Shown here piece after piece: positions 11,401-25,529 of a stretch of 64,000 nucleotides of DNA. The stretch is taken from assembly GCA_037074705.1 (NCBI GenBank), contig CM073591.1, forward strand, positions 161,290,032 to 161,354,031, written 5' to 3'. Within the stretch, counting starts at the first letter, position 1. Each line of letters begins with the position of its first letter. Origin of the DNA: Zhengitettix transpicula (Eukaryota > Arthropoda > Insecta > Orthoptera > Tetrigidae). The position numbers and the translations under genes are program-made. Below the pieces are notes generated by a model, which was not told the DNA's origin, did not search any database, and saw nothing but the letters and a program-made list of their open reading frames with translations.

Positions 11401-14104
11401 AGACCGAAGAAATTATTCTTTTTCTGTGATGTTTAATTTTAAAATAGAACTTCATCACTAAATAAAAGTTATGACTTAATATACTTATTTATTGGTTCCG
11501 AAGTTATTCTCAAATTTATTGAGTTATTATTGTATGCGTGAATATAATTAAATCAATAATTATTCTTTATAATATTAAAAGAAAATACAGACGCAATTTT
11601 TGCACGTAATTCGTGTATTTATTGGTCTTGCGGTCCACATTTCTGGATTTTCTCAATTACTTTCGAAATAATGGAGTACATTTCTTATTAAATTATCACT
11701 GTGTTGGTTCCCCGTTGCCTTTCGACGATTTGAACCAAATGCGTCGCTAGACTGAGTATAACAAGCTCCGGAACTGATTTGTGCTTATGACCAGGTCAAA
11801 AGTGGTTAAATACATGCAAACCTCCACACTCATGCCGGGATTCAAATATTAAACTTTTGTGGCGTCAGGCATTGACAGTACATATTTCACAACATAAATT
11901 CTAAAATATTTGCATGTTTTCATTTCGGGAAATGTTTCTGACGAAAGATATTAGTTCAAGAAGTTGAATTTTATGGAAAAACTGTCTGTTAATTCACTTT
12001 AAAGTACTTCTCTTGTTTGTATTACACTCATTAAATACTTATATTAAATATTTTTCCTGTTTTAGATTTTATGGTGTATTCCTTTCCTTTGAACAAAAAC
12101 AAAACGTGGCTATCAGATGTTTGCATGCAAATAAGTTTTCAAGGCTGACGTACATATTATAGTATGCCAAAGCCGCGTAATTGGGAATCTTTATGAAATC
12201 ATTGTGATACACAATGATGTGGGAATTTTAGGTTCCAACAAACAACAGCAGTTGCGAGAAAAGAATTAGCAGTAAATACCTGTTAGAAAATCCTGTGATT
12301 AGGTTTCATAAACGGCGTCTTCTGATGTCTTAGAAAGCCAACTTCTAAATAATACCCAGAGAGCTCTTCTGCCATAGAAAGAGAAATATAGTTGTCCATA
12401 ATACGATGCTAGAACTAAGTCTCATACACACCCAGATCATCAACCATAGTGGAAATGATCGTGAAATGTACGCACATTGATTGGATAGTTCTTCATAGTG
12501 CGACAACATTATGGAAAGGCGTGGCGAATAAGGTACACGAAAGGAGAAGAGTAGAGGGCGAAATAATTTGAAGTCATGAGTGAAATTTAGGAAAAAAGAA
12601 ATTTTTAAAAGTTAGAGTGAAATATAATAATTAGAATAAGTTATTTAAAAATCTATATTCACATGAAATTTTCAAAATTCACAAGTATAGTGAAATAAGT
12701 CGCGTGGTTTAGCAGCAGCAGATACATTGATATATGTATTGCATGAATTCGAGTTTCCAGTAGGATAGCTGAGTCGCTTCAGAGCAAAACAAAAGAATTC
12801 CGAAAATTCCAGTCGGAACATCAATAAAGCGTTTTTCGGAATAAATCCATTCAGCGAATTAATTGAATGTAATAACTCTCTATGGCCACTGATTTGTCAT
12901 TCATGTAAATACCGATTCTGTCTTATTGTGCGCCTCTTAGATTTATAATTTTTGAACTGAGCTAGACATTAAGGAAACAAAACAAGATAATATGAGTTCT
13001 TTGAGATTGTTACTTATTTGTATTCCTTGTATTTTCTTTGGGGTAAATTTTATTAAACGCCAACTAAAGAATAAACTAAACTATTTCAATGCTTTGCCAA
13101 AAAAAACTAGATTTAGCAATTACTGGTTGTCAACTTGAAACTAAGATCCATTTGGGTAAACACACTTCTGCATCCACAGTAAGTTCCATATAACTTACTT
13201 AAGACTAAAAAACCGAAACTATTTCATCCTTATAATATTTAAAAGTGTTCCTTTCACCCGTTAATTTCAAATTAAGATTTCAGGTTCTCTCTCTGTCGTC
13301 CTCCTCAGCAGTCTGATCAATACCAACTTATTTGTTTCCCTTCCCCATTCTCAGCTTTTACCTCGCCTCCTGGAACGTTTTAGTTTGATCACATGGATTT
13401 GTAACCTCCAATCATTTTGTTGTCTTTGTTTTGTGATGGAACTTACTAGTTGACCTTGTATTTTACCTTCCCGGGGTCAGAGACCTTTTTTTTTATTTAA
13501 GTCACGCACAAATTCGTCGAAATTGATAAAAAAAAGTTCATGTTACAAAAAAGACATGTCTAATCTACTATTGTGGAAGCAGATAAGATTAGTCTTTATG
13601 TTATACTCGATTTTACGTAAGTTGGACACTTACCTACTGAAAAAATATACTGACATGAATTGACAATTCCACGAAGAAAAAAATAATCTTAGGAAAAGTT
13701 GTATATGATTTTCCTAGGGCTTCTCAAAATTATCAATTAAAGTTTATTGTAAGGAATAATTAGTTTTTCATTCCAATTTGTTGACTGGTTAAAAACATTG
13801 GAGTTAAAACTAAAATTAACAAATAAATATTATTCTTTTCTGAAGATTTTACTTTTCAAACTGAAAATTCTTTATTCCAAATAATATACTTTAATGCGTG
13901 AAAAATTTTGTCGCAGTATGTAGAAAAGTTTTATTGGAGAGACGCAAATGATATGACACGTTAGAAAGTTTTAATTATCTGTTACAGGAATATTGCTGGG
14001 TTGGATATTATTGTTTAATTTATTTCGAATTTCTAGTGTATTTGATAACGGGACTTGTCAGTATTATTTGTATAGATGTGCATGTATTCGTCTATTATTG
14101 TTGA
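8451..14104. other. long AT-rich intronic stretch
   Basis: I see no coding exon, recognisable transposon domain or clear inverted repeat here. Confidence 0.5.
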
Positions 14105-14640
14105 TGGTGCGAAGCCCTATTAGTGAAGGGCGAGACCAGCCGAAGGTGCACTAATTACCGCTAAGCGTCTGACGTCCTTGCTCCGTCCCTGCTCCGCGCC
14201 GCGCTGGTCCTCGAGCTTGCGGCTTGCCAGCTGTTTACACGCCGCCTCCAGTGTTGATACAAGCCGCAAACAATCTCCCTGCCAGAGAGACTAAGGCCGT
14301 TAAATTGGAGCCTGCGCGCTGTTATAGAGGCTGTTTTACATACATTTGCATGTTATTACTTCACAAATCGAGTGGAAGTCGAGTCTTGGGGAGTGCATGG
14401 GAGCTATGACGCTATTTATAAAGCCGGGGTTGGGGCGGGGATTTGGTTGGAGAGGGTTTCAGTCTGTGCGAGGACCCACCATACGCAAGTGGGAAGCCGT
14501 TATTGGGAATTAATGGCGCGAGGATAACCGATTTCGAATGTTTTGCAGATTTTCCAATACCTGTAGGTGCCTCCTTCTCACGCCGCAGGTTTTATTTCAC
14601 TCGGATTGGACACATACCCTATCAGCAATTTTTGTGAGGA
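14105..14640. promoter_or_regulatory. GC-rich intronic island with clustered factor-site motifs
   Basis: It is strongly GC-enriched against AT-rich flanks. It contains a homeodomain-type TAATTA (14152-14157), an E-box CAGCTG overlapping a forkhead-type TGTTTAC (14228-14238), and a perfect POU octamer ATTTGCAT (14344-14351). Open frames in it are short and unrecognised. The enhancer reading is an inference. Confidence 0.35.
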
Positions 14641-15180
14641 TTACCACTGACTTTAAATTGTTGTCTTCAAAGAATAGAGAGCAATTTTACATTTTATACC
14701 TCGCTTGTTGAACGCAGATATTTATAAATATTAACGCACTCCACGGCACACTGCATCTAGCTCTGGAATAAATAGGTATAAACAGTCCCTTTCATTCTAT
14801 CGGTTTAATTATCTCTATACATTGCTTAAATGAATGAAACTGCTTATCTTTTTAATTGAATAAGTATCATGCAAATAGAAATATATTAATATTATAAAAA
14901 ATTATTTTTGTATGCTGGGTTTTTACGTTAAATCAAAAATTATTGACCATTAAATAAATTTTTATATACGTTTATTACAGTTAAGCATGAAAAACTCTTA
15001 TCTCAGGCACCTGTGGTTTTTTTTTACGTAGAAGAGATCTGCTGCCCGAACCAAATACGTACAGCTATTCTGTGTTGTGTTGCTTGCTGTAGCTCTCGTA
15101 CCGACGTCTCCGTATCTCACAACCGGCAGAACGGGTTAAGTGCAGTGATGACTTTAGTCAGGACCATTGCAAGGCGTCGA

Positions 15181-15245
15181 CTCAGGGGTTGACCACTGGT
15201 TAAGGTGTCGGCCTCCGGGATTGATTGCTGGCAAGACGTCGTACT
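15181..15245 (+). repeat. tRNA-like SINE head remnant
   Basis: TGGTTAAGGTG (15197-15207) is a perfect match to the Pol III A-box consensus and is followed by GTCGGCCTCCGGGATT, like tRNA-derived SINE heads. A proper B box is missing, so it is truncated or diverged. Confidence 0.3.
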
Positions 15246-15821
15246 AAATTGTGTGGCTTCGATGAACTCTTCACTAACAATTTGTGACCCCTTTCTCACG
15301 ACGATTCTGCCTCGGACTATATAAGAGACAACAACTTGGAAAAGTTTACAGCAGATCGGTGACACTTATAACGTATACACGTAACGCAAAACGGAGCTTT
15401 TCATAATCACATCCACCAGCTGCGGTGAGCGCAGAACAACTGTCCAGTTTCAAAAGTTTATCTCCGTTCCCTCCATTATAGCCTCCCATTCTTTTACTTT
15501 TTTTCATTATTAGAAAACTTCGTCGACATGTCAGTTTCACCGATTACTTCCATTGTTACAAGAGTTATAGCACGCAGCTGCAGTTCCGTAGTCAACAATG
15601 GCCAACTATTCTGTCATGTTGAGGCCAAAAATCGAGACAGGACACGAAAATTACTTGGATGGAAATATTTATCACCTCCACCCCCACGCACGTGCACGAT
15701 TTCGAATACTCCAAACCACAGTAAACAACACTTCCGAGACAAAGCAAAACTAAACCAAAATACACGCGTTACAATATTATCTATTAAAATAAAAGGAAAC
15801 TTTTGTCTGCAGATTCCTTAG

Positions 15822-17840
15822 AACCATCATAATTATTGTCTGTCCCATTTACTTTGTGCTTTCCACAAGAAAAACGTTAGGACCGATTTAGATTAAACAG
15901 AGCCGTCAGTAGGTTCTTAACGATACTAAATTACCAATCACCGTCTTCAAACTTACTGGCCTAAGTATAAAAACCTATGTTTTTCTTGTATTTACAAGAG
16001 AAATGTCAAACCTATTTGGGTGAAAGCTCACGTCTTTGTTTTATCAAGTCGTAACAAGAATTTAAGAATATCAAACTGCCTTCCGCCAACTTCAGACTAA
16101 TTGGCGATCGTTTGAATCTAACTGCTTTAGGAGTTGGTGTGTTTGCTTTACAGATAAGTGCCTGAACGAGTTTTCTGCTCATTTGTTATTTGAAGAACTT
16201 ATAATTCAGTGTGCCCAATTTACTTTTTCTTAAGAGGGCGAGTAAACAAAATCTTTGTTCACAACAACAGGCGAGATGGACTTTACTTAAGGTAAACTCG
16301 AAGCTGGATAAATGTGTCATAAGATGTTCTGTAGAAAAAATATAGGCCAATGCCATATCCTGTCAAAATAATACATTAAAGACAAATCTTGGAATTAAAA
16401 GCAAATCCTAACGTTACGCAGTGTTTTCTTCCAGTATGAAGGACGGGCAGCCAGGTTTAGTCTATCACAAGCGTTCTGTTGGACATATGTTCTGCAAGTT
16501 GTTTGATCTTCAAATTATATTCATACTAAGGCATTTTAGAAAATTATTATTTCTTACAGGAATTATTTAGAAGGAAAACAATGAATATTTTCGTTCCGTT
16601 TAAATGTAATTTAATTTCGTAGAGCAACATGGGCACAATTTAACATTTTACTAATTCCTTTATTTTTCCGTAATCCCTCAGGATATGTCCATTTCCTTAT
16701 ATTTCATACATGAAATCACGAGAGGCAACTGTAACACTCCAGTTTCTGGAAAGATTTTCAGAACTTCGAAGAACAATTTAATAACGTTGGCATTAAAATT
16801 TAATTCATAATTCATTGTAGAAAAAATAATTTACTAAAATTTGAGTAAATTAAATCAAACATTTTATTCCCGACATTATTCACGAATAAATGCATATAAA
16901 TTAGCTTGGTGGAACAATCCAACCTTCTTAAATCTCAAGTTAAGCTGTGTAGACTAGATCTCATGTACGTGTGACCAGGGTTGGGAAAAGCTCAGCAGTT
17001 GCCATCCGATGCAATAAGCTGATTGATAGCCATTTCCCTCGGTTGATATCTCACGGTTCGCGGACCAGTTTGCAATGTATTATTTCTTACTCAGCGAAAA
17101 CTTTCAAGTATCTCACACCGGTCTGACGCGATAAAAGAAAATTCCTAATGGCTGCTGGGAGTTATTTCACTTTGATTATATATGAAAAATACTTGAAAGT
17201 ATCCATTCTTTTGCCAATCTTTTAAGACGTTTGATATAAAGTATTCAGCTCGACTGAACCTGATTCCAGTGATTTTCTTTAGCAGGACTATCTCATTGGT
17301 GCAAATCTCATTGGTCTAGAATGTCTTGTGGTTGATGGAGAGTTTGATACCTAGGAGCTGCTTTGCATTCCAGTTGAAAATTTAGCAGATCGAAAATGGT
17401 TCCCTAGGACCCCTAAGTCATTAACTCTTAATTTTACGACACTGTTTTTCAGCCCTCGTACGTGTCTGAGGGCAAAGTCCGCAGCTTACACAAAAATTCA
17501 GCGCCATCAAACTGACGAAGAAACATGCCAGGCTCACATCTCTTGCTTCTGTCTTCAAAAAATATAACATTATTTAACACTTTTTTTTCTAAATGATGTA
17601 TTTTTACGTCAGATTATACTAAATAGATAATGAAGTTTTCTGACCAATTACACAATTGAATTAAAACAACGTTTAATGTTTGCGTTTTTTAAAATTATGT
17701 AAAAATAATTTTTTTTAACATTTAGTATATTTAGGTGAGTGTTTCTCGGTTTCTTTATGTTAGTAGCATAATATATTTTGTTAATCCACTTTTGTAAATT
17801 CATTACCGCTTTGATAACAACAAATTTGTGTTTTACAATT
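15822..17840. other. AT-rich intronic stretch
   Basis: I see nothing beyond chance open frames. Confidence 0.45.
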
Positions 17841-17850
17841 TTTCTGCAGG

Positions 17851-17893
17851 AAAGACCTGATGAAGGTACAAACAAGTACCGAAACGTTGTTTT
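17851..17893 (+). ncRNA. hammerhead-ribozyme-like motif
   Basis: In order there are: helix I 5' strand AAGAC (17852-17856); core CTGATGA (17857-17863); one extra A; helix II GGTAC (17865-17869) with a six-base loop and GTACC (17876-17880); core GAAAC (17881-17885); GTT (17886-17888); and helix I 3' strand GTTTT (17889-17893), pairing with AAGAC including one G-U. ACGT (17884-17887) is self-complementary, as expected for hammerheads with a minimal helix III that act as dimers. The extra A between the core and helix II and the GTT site (not GTC) are departures, so activity is uncertain. Confidence 0.45.
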
Positions 17894-18030
17894 AATTCAG
17901 TCCATAAATATTGCCTGTAATTTATCAGAAAACTGCATTACCGATATATGTTATTGTTTTCTTTCGTCAATGGCGAAGAGTTACATTTTTAAATGGTCGT
18001 TGTAAATTAATGGAACAAGTACACTTTTTG

Positions 18031-18035
<5 letters not shown>

Positions 18036-18066
<31 letters not shown>
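18036..18066. repeat. (TA)n microsatellite
   Basis: About 13-15 uninterrupted TA units. Confidence 0.95.
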
Positions 18067-18069
<3 letters not shown>

Positions 18070-20214
18070 TAACTTAAATACATATATGCTACCACCTGTT
18101 TGAATACTATACCAATTATATAATGTTATAATATATATACAGTAGGTTATATTAATTTTGTAAGTTTCAAGCCTGTTTTCTTTTACGATATATACAAAAA
18201 TATGCAAAAATAAAACAATGTAAATTCCCAATCACTATGCAACCTGTAAGTTAAATTATGATTCGTGACTGATGTTTCATAAACAGTAGAACTTAGAATA
18301 ACGTGACTCATTTTATTTTCGGATGACACTGTTGGAAAATAATCGAGAAGACGTGTTCTAAATAATTTCCATTCAGTGAATTCCTTGTTGTTTCAACACA
18401 TTAGGATTATTTTTTCTAATGTCTCATAATTTCTGTTTTTTCCTCATCAGTATGTCTACAGAGCTTCGAAAAATATTTGGAATTAATATAATGTAAATAT
18501 ATAGTTTGAATTTAATCTTAAGTCATTAGGGATTACAGAACTTTCATAATATATAAACAGTCTTGAATATTTGAAAACCTCTGCAACCCTTATTAATTGT
18601 TCCACTGAGCTGAAATCAAATTTATCAAACTTTTAAACTAAAAATATTAGAATTTTTTAGAACCTGGAATGTTGGGGGGTTAAGGGTCAGTTTTCTAAAT
18701 ATTTCAATTCTTCATTTTTTTCTTTCACAATTGCAACGAAATAAAGCTCCCTTCAAAATTCGGTAAATCTATTCATGAATACAGTGCGCTATTCGTGAAA
18801 GTGATTTACGGATATTCTGTATTTACGATTGTCCATAGTAGAAACGTAGGTTACATCTCATTATAAAGCTCACAAATGTTTTTTTTAATATACAACGTTA
18901 GTTTTGAGTTGTGACATATGTAAATACAAGGCTAAGGTACACATAGAATATTAAGCATAGGGGTGGTTTGACGCATTCCGTTTGTGACGGGAGAGGGCGG
19001 TTCATGATCTATAAACGACGAAATAATATTCGTTTGCGCCATAAACAGCTTTATGAAAGATGCTATTTCCGTCACAAATAAATATGTACTCGATAATAAT
19101 ATTCCACCCGTCATTCAATAAATATATATTTATATCAACTATTTGTTTAGGATGAACTCAAGATATGTTAGCAATATTTTATTGCACGCACACGTTACTA
19201 AACTTAATTAAGAGAAATTTTATGTAAGACAGCAATTAATTTAACTGCTACGAAATAGTGCTGCTCATAATTATCGTAAATTGCGAAACTTTGTTTTTAT
19301 GCGGCGTAAATTTCAGAGACGAGCTTTGAATTTCTGTTCTACGTACATTATCGAAAGGGGAAGACAGCTGGTTACGTGCACGTTTAAACTTTCGGCAACT
19401 CGATTCAGCCAAAGAACAAGCAAGCTTGGACGGTCAAACTTTCTTGCTTGGAAGAACTGCAAACTTGATAGTAATTTGCAGTTTGCCCGCGCTGAATGGG
19501 GAACATGTTAAACCAAGACAGAGACACTCGGTCCTAAAGCAAATGTAGTGCGATACAATTACATATAATTATTTTATTTTACACTTTCATTGTAATGAAA
19601 CTATATACGATAAAGTAAAGTAATATTATATATATATATAAGACGAAAGTCAACACACATTATATAACAACTATCAACAGTGTGAATTTATGTCCTAATA
19701 ATTTAGTGATGTAAGAGAAAGAAACTGAGAAATTTTGTAATTTCCTAACAAAAAGTAATGCCTTACAAATTCTGGAAAATATTTTACACATTTGATAAAT
19801 TATTCTGTACAAGGTATTATTACCTTTTTCATACATTGTTATACGTGATTAGTATAAATTAATTCATTAAAATGAATTTGGTGACGCACTCAAAAACCTT
19901 TTAACAGTCTAATAATAATACTTTTGATTTATTCAGTTTGATATATGCCGACTCTTTGTCATAATCATCTCAGAAACTCATGCAAACTATGCCGACATGC
20001 TAAGTAGACTAAAAAATATATTTTATTTTTTATTGTTAATTGTATATTACGTATGTATTGTAATACAAAACTCCTCTGGGTTTAAATGTTGGGTGAGATT
20101 TTCTTAAATAACAAGATTATTTAACTTATTATAATTGTCTAATAAAAAAATGAGTCACAAAAACACAAATTTACTAGCAAATTTGTTCTAAATAAAATTA
20201 ATGATGCATGAACT
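18067..20214. other. AT-rich intronic stretch
   Basis: It holds a short (TA)n at ~19626-19641. A slightly GC-richer patch at 18960-19520 has no recognised content. Confidence 0.45.
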
Positions 20215-20248
20215 ATCTCTCTCTTTTTCGTGTGTGTGTGTGTGTGTC
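20215..20248. repeat. (CT)n/(GT)n microsatellite
   Basis: A CTCTCTCT tract is followed by about nine GT units. Confidence 0.9.
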
Positions 20249-20389
20249 AGGGATACCGTGGGGTGAACCTTAACATGGCCAAAATGAACGATTTTATGAA
20301 TCTGACTTTAAAACAAAAGGAGGGACCTGGCAATTGGCAATTACGATAATATATTAAAATCATTTATCAATACCCCGTGCGTTGGTGTT

Positions 20390-20810
20390 ACAACTGGCGC
20401 AGACTGGTGGCAGTGCAAATTCCCCCCCACCCACCCACCGCTCCATGTGAAGATGATCTTGTTAGGACCTCCCAGGCGTATCTCGATGTCGGCGATGGAT
20501 CGTGAGCTCCACAGACTGCCAGGCTTTCGTCGAATTCTGCTTTGAGCCTGGTCATCGACGGCTCAATCTCGTGGCTGGCTACTCACTCCCGATTCCACAT
20601 TCCCGGAGTCACCAAGACTTCTCCGGCAAAAGTTTCTCATTCTCTCCGCCCGTCAGCTCAATATATTTCAAGCTCCGGGAGCCTAATAAATTTGGTGTCC
20701 CTTGGAGCTTTTAGGCCCTTTGTCGCCTTTGTTAAAAAGGGGTCTTCTTTTCATTAAAAGGGTCCTAGATCCCGATCAGAGTCCGCCAACTGAACAAAAA
20801 ACGGCTTCCG
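20390..20810. other. GC-richer unexplained block in intron 1
   Basis: It stands out in composition and carries two overlapping plus-strand open frames of about 70 codons whose translations I do not recognise. It could be an old transposon fragment or a regulatory island. Confidence 0.3.
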
Positions 20811-23447
20811 TCCGAAATATCGCGCTTTTAAGTAATGTTCCTTACAGTATCAACTTACTGCCTTCTTAATTTCAATTAGTCGAATTTAAGATTGACAAGT
20901 TCATAGTACCTTGGTGTCAGCAAGCAAAACTAGAAGTATGACATCTGTGTAAGCATGAGCAGGTTGTTTGACGAATGCCGTATCGGCATTAACATCAAGA
21001 AAATAGCAATCTCTTATAAACAAGTAGTTTCGTTTTCGTGTGCTTGGCTTTCCAAAACTATGTACAAAAATATTACGTAATAGATAACTCGATAAAATTC
21101 TCTATTTTATCACATTGTATAATTCATTTTTTTCATATCTAATTCATAATTGCTGAATGATTATTAAAAAGAGTCTAAAGTTATATTACTGAATAAATAT
21201 TATTATTGGAGTCAGTTCAATGATTTAATTCTTACGTACTAATATGTACTGCAGCCCAATATTACGTAATTTGAATATTCTGAAACTCAAATCTTTTGAT
21301 GTACCCTATTTTTATTTAATTTACATCAAATTATCTGGGTCATATTTCACTACGTATGATGGTCCGCCAATTATTTTTTTAAAAATATGTACCACAGCTT
21401 TTTTTGCAGATATTTATCAAATTAAAGATGTTTTCCATTATCATTTTAAATAAATATTATCTCTTCATCCTATTAATTTTTAATCGAATTTTCAATAATC
21501 CTGCGGAAGAATTTCCAACACCGAAGTAAATGTTGATAAATCTTCGATATAAGTTATGTTACAATAACTATATAAATTTATATAATAAGCTAGTTAATGT
21601 TTCATATATTCAAACACTATTGCCCTTCCTTTTTAAATTATATGTCCTAAAAAAACAAATAAGGTACGTAAACTATGAATTCTTTTGAAGATCTTCAATT
21701 TAAATCCTGAGAGAAACTAGAATCCATCCCATGGGATACATTAATTATTGATATGGACTTGTATGAAACTTGTTCGTTTATGAAGGCATTCTTAAATCTT
21801 ATTACTAACATAATTTGTGATTCACTGTAAAATTTTATAATATTTTCGCAACTGTTTTAATAAAATTGGGGAAATATAGAAAAACAGAAAATTATTTATA
21901 GTATAGTTAGTTTATGAAAGCAGTATTTATAATTAAGATGAGCAGTCGTCTCTAGAATTGAATTTAAAAGGGATATTGTAGTCAATGTTAGCGCTTTATA
22001 ATTTTTAATATTGTGTCTAGTAATACGTAATTTTGAAAACTGCAAATGTCAATATATCCATATCCTATTATGATAATAATTGTATAAAAGTTGATTATTA
22101 CTTTAATGCGTCAATTAAAAACCATAAACAATCAAAGTATAATTTTACAAATTTAAACGATCGACATTTGTAAATCACGTATACATTTCTAGAATTTTCA
22201 ATATATTACAACAATGAACGTGAATGAGTATATTTTTTTTTATAATAAATCACCCTGAAATTCTAGAATTCTCGTGGCTTTCTCGTCCAAATAGCGATTC
22301 ATAATATTTTGTTTCCGAACGTCATCCTGACCTTAATTATAAAGGCCCAAAGAAATGACGTTGTATGCATTGTAAATTTCATGTCGCTATTTGTGTTTCG
22401 TATTCGGGAAGAAACCCAGTACAGATTTTTAGTTTGTCTATATATATTTAAATACCATGGATACGGAATAAAGTGTTTCTTATTTTAATATTTTTACTAT
22501 CGTAGTACTCGTAATATACGACCTAGTTTAAATGTTAACTAGTTCTTTTATTTTTTTCAATCGCATTTGTGATTCATCTGCAATGATGTTACAGTTTTTT
22601 TATATTTATTTAATAAGGATAGAGGTTAACGAATAGAAAATCATTTCTTAAATATGGTTTATAGATTCAAGTATATCTACGAAATAATTTTGGTTAAGTT
22701 TCGTGGGAAAGGTTTGAAACATTGCGCACACACCCAGGAGAAGACTAAGTGGATTCTTTTTGCTCGTTCGTGCTCTCGAGGCGGCAGTTATACTGTTTCT
22801 ACTCGAGCAAAAAAAGTGAAAAAGATAAAAATGACTGTCCTCATGAAAAATACAAAGCATCTGTGAGTTCAGTGAACGGGATGTAAATATTCTGAGCGCC
22901 TGCAGTCGTGTGGCAGTGAGTTTCAGACACCAACCATAAAACAGCTCTCAACTACGTGTACAAATTTACTGCTGCTTTCCTGGCTCGTTGTGGTGCTTTA
23001 TGACTTAGCACTTCTTTTGCCTGACGGTGTGATAATCGCTGTATAGTTGCAGCTTTAACTTTCACTTTTTCCTACGTCCTTATATAAACGTTAATAACGT
23101 ATGAATCATTTGACTGTTCGTAATTCTCATCTGTAAAAAAATATAAAATAGTTGGTACGTTGGTTTAGCGTTCCATAGAAGATTAGGAACTGCGTCATGC
23201 ACATAATTGATTCGTTATAATTTATTTATTACTAAAGGAAATAGTAGGCACCATTAGATTTAGATCTATAGATTGATTTTTATTAGACCTCTACTGTAGA
23301 AATAGGAAAAGTCAAAGAATTATGACATACACAGAAAAAAAAACATGAAAATATCCGAACCAGGAACAAGACACCACATTTGTAAAACAACATATATAGA
23401 CATACAACGAATCCGTATGTAAGAAAATTCAAAATAATAAATATGGA

Positions 23448-23450
<3 letters not shown>
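20811..23450. other. AT-rich intronic stretch
   Basis: Only a short imperfect foldback is visible: TTTTTGCTCG (22757-22766) against CGAGCAAAAA (22804-22813). Confidence 0.45.

Positions 23451-23451
<1 letters not shown>

Positions 23452-23487
<36 letters not shown>
23452..23487. repeat. (TA)n microsatellite
   Basis: A long uninterrupted TA run immediately precedes an R1 copy. Confidence 0.95.
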
Positions 23488-23490
<3 letters not shown>

Positions 23491-23524
23491 AGTCAATTTG
23501 AAAATGAAAAAAACAATTACTTTT

Positions 23525-23840
23525 TACAGTAACTGGCTACGAGAGGGTAATCAACTTCCTGGCAAATCCAATTTATTAGCATAGGAAGGGATTTGATAGG
23601 GGGGATGCGGTAAGGGTTGAGGAAGGTGACCTAGAGTTAACTTCGGCTCCGGGGTATGGTTTAAGGATCCTACCCGGCATTCGCCTAAAGTGATGCAGGA
23701 CAAACCCTAAAAAACCTGCATCAGGTAAGACCTGCCCATGACGGGAGAGGGGTTAGCTGTGGAGACGCAGCATTCGCTTCTCCGTGCCTCGATCAGTTTA
23801 GGAGGCAGCTTACCGACTGTTCCAACGGGAAAAATCGTTA
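23525..23840 (+). repeat. R1 dispersed repeat, partial copy
   Basis: It begins CAGTAACTGGCTACGAGAGG and passes GGGGGGATGCGGTAAGG, CTACCCGGCATTCGCC and ACCTGCATCAGGTAAG. It lacks part of the TGTCCCACGCCC segment and stops within the GGAGGCAGCT region. Confidence 0.75.
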
Positions 23841-25529
23841 AATAAATGTTAAAAACTTTAAAGTCTTCTAATCTATTTTTAATTTAATATTTTATTTGTT
23901 TACTTACAATTCACTGAAGCACACGCACAAATTCAGAGTTACTTTTGGTGACAGGAAACCTCTCTTTTATCAGAGTAGTGATAAGTCCACGTCAGTTCAT
24001 GTTTGACATAAAAGAGAGATATGAAAAATTAAATTTATAACGTATAAATATAATTAATATTACAATCACTTATATCTTTATAATTCCAGTACTTTTGTTT
24101 ACAACACTATTAACAAATTCATTAGCTGAGTACTAGGCATCAGAAAATAGGATGTTTATATTTATACTACATATAATATTTCTTAATAAATATTCGAAGA
24201 TTATTTGGTGTCTTTAAATTCATCATTAGACTGTTACATAAGAAGTTATAATAATAAATAATTTGTTCTCAGAAAAATAATTTGAATATAAAGCCATATA
24301 TATTAAATGATTACCTCAATTTGGTTTCACCTCTTGACGTATTCGTTGGGAGCCACCTGCTGCTGAATATTTATTTCAATGTAATTACGATCTTTTAATT
24401 TTAAACCACTCTTGAATATTATTCGTATTTATCAAGATTATGTTATGCATAGTAAGTTAAGTAAACTTTTTAATAGGCAAACTGATATTTAATCTAAGGT
24501 TAAACAGCGGAACTTGTGCCCTGCACCAACACAAGCCCGCGGAATTCCATGATAATCTTATCCATCAATGCTCAATATACTGGGATGGGGAATTGCTTTC
24601 GGTTTGATGTCCTTGCATACCGTCACCCATAAATCAACTACCTGATGAAATTAAGATAGTATCTCCGCTGCCATAACATACGTACAGTACATATTGTCTT
24701 TCGAAGCACCATTGTCACCTCATCCGCTAAAACACGTCTCTTTCGCTCACCAAAACACTTGTGCTTTTCTTTGACTTGGTTTGCCCCAGACCTCGACCTA
24801 CGTTTTTCATCATTGACCTAAATTTATAAATCTGATACGTTCTCTGCACGCAACTCTGTACTTTCACCCAATACGTGTAGCGCCATTGTTTTTCTTCGTA
24901 ACCTCGTAGTTTCTTTTTTCTGCGCTCAAATCTTCATCCTCGGTTTACGACTCTGCTTGTGTACTTCGTCCGCAGTGGCCTCAAAATATTACATATCTTT
25001 CGCGATACACAATTAATAAGTATAGTATCTCCGCTAGCGTGAATTTGGATTATTGCAAAAAAACATACATATTAACTTGTGTTTTATTAATTAACTTTCT
25101 TCGTCATTACAATATAATGTAAGATCATATTGACGAAATATCACAAAATAATTCATCACTATTTTTACAACATAAACTGCCGGCGATTACTCGTGTTGGG
25201 CTTCGATAATATTAGGGAATCTCCAAAACCACTAAATGACTCAGCTACACCAGTTTTTTCTTTCTTTATTTGTCTACAATATATGCAAACGAGCACCCTA
25301 GAAATTTACAACAGTATCTATGAACTAATTGGTATTATAAATGGACCTGATCTGGTAGTTCTTTAGGACCATTTATCTTACCAAAGAAAATCCATTATTT
25401 TTAATTTAGTTGATAAAGTTATTTTTTATCTAATTAAATTCTTCATATTGATAATTTGAAATATGTAATATATATTTTTTTATCTCACTACTATCCATTT
25501 GAGTTTATTAACATAAAACTTGGTCATAT
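23841..25529. other. AT-rich intronic stretch
   Basis: I see no recognised feature. The patch at 24480-24970 is slightly richer in GC. Confidence 0.45.

Noticed and set aside
22654..22866. Nearly coincident 70-codon frames on both strands
   Set aside because: No similarity to any family I know; a small inverted repeat explains the symmetry in part.
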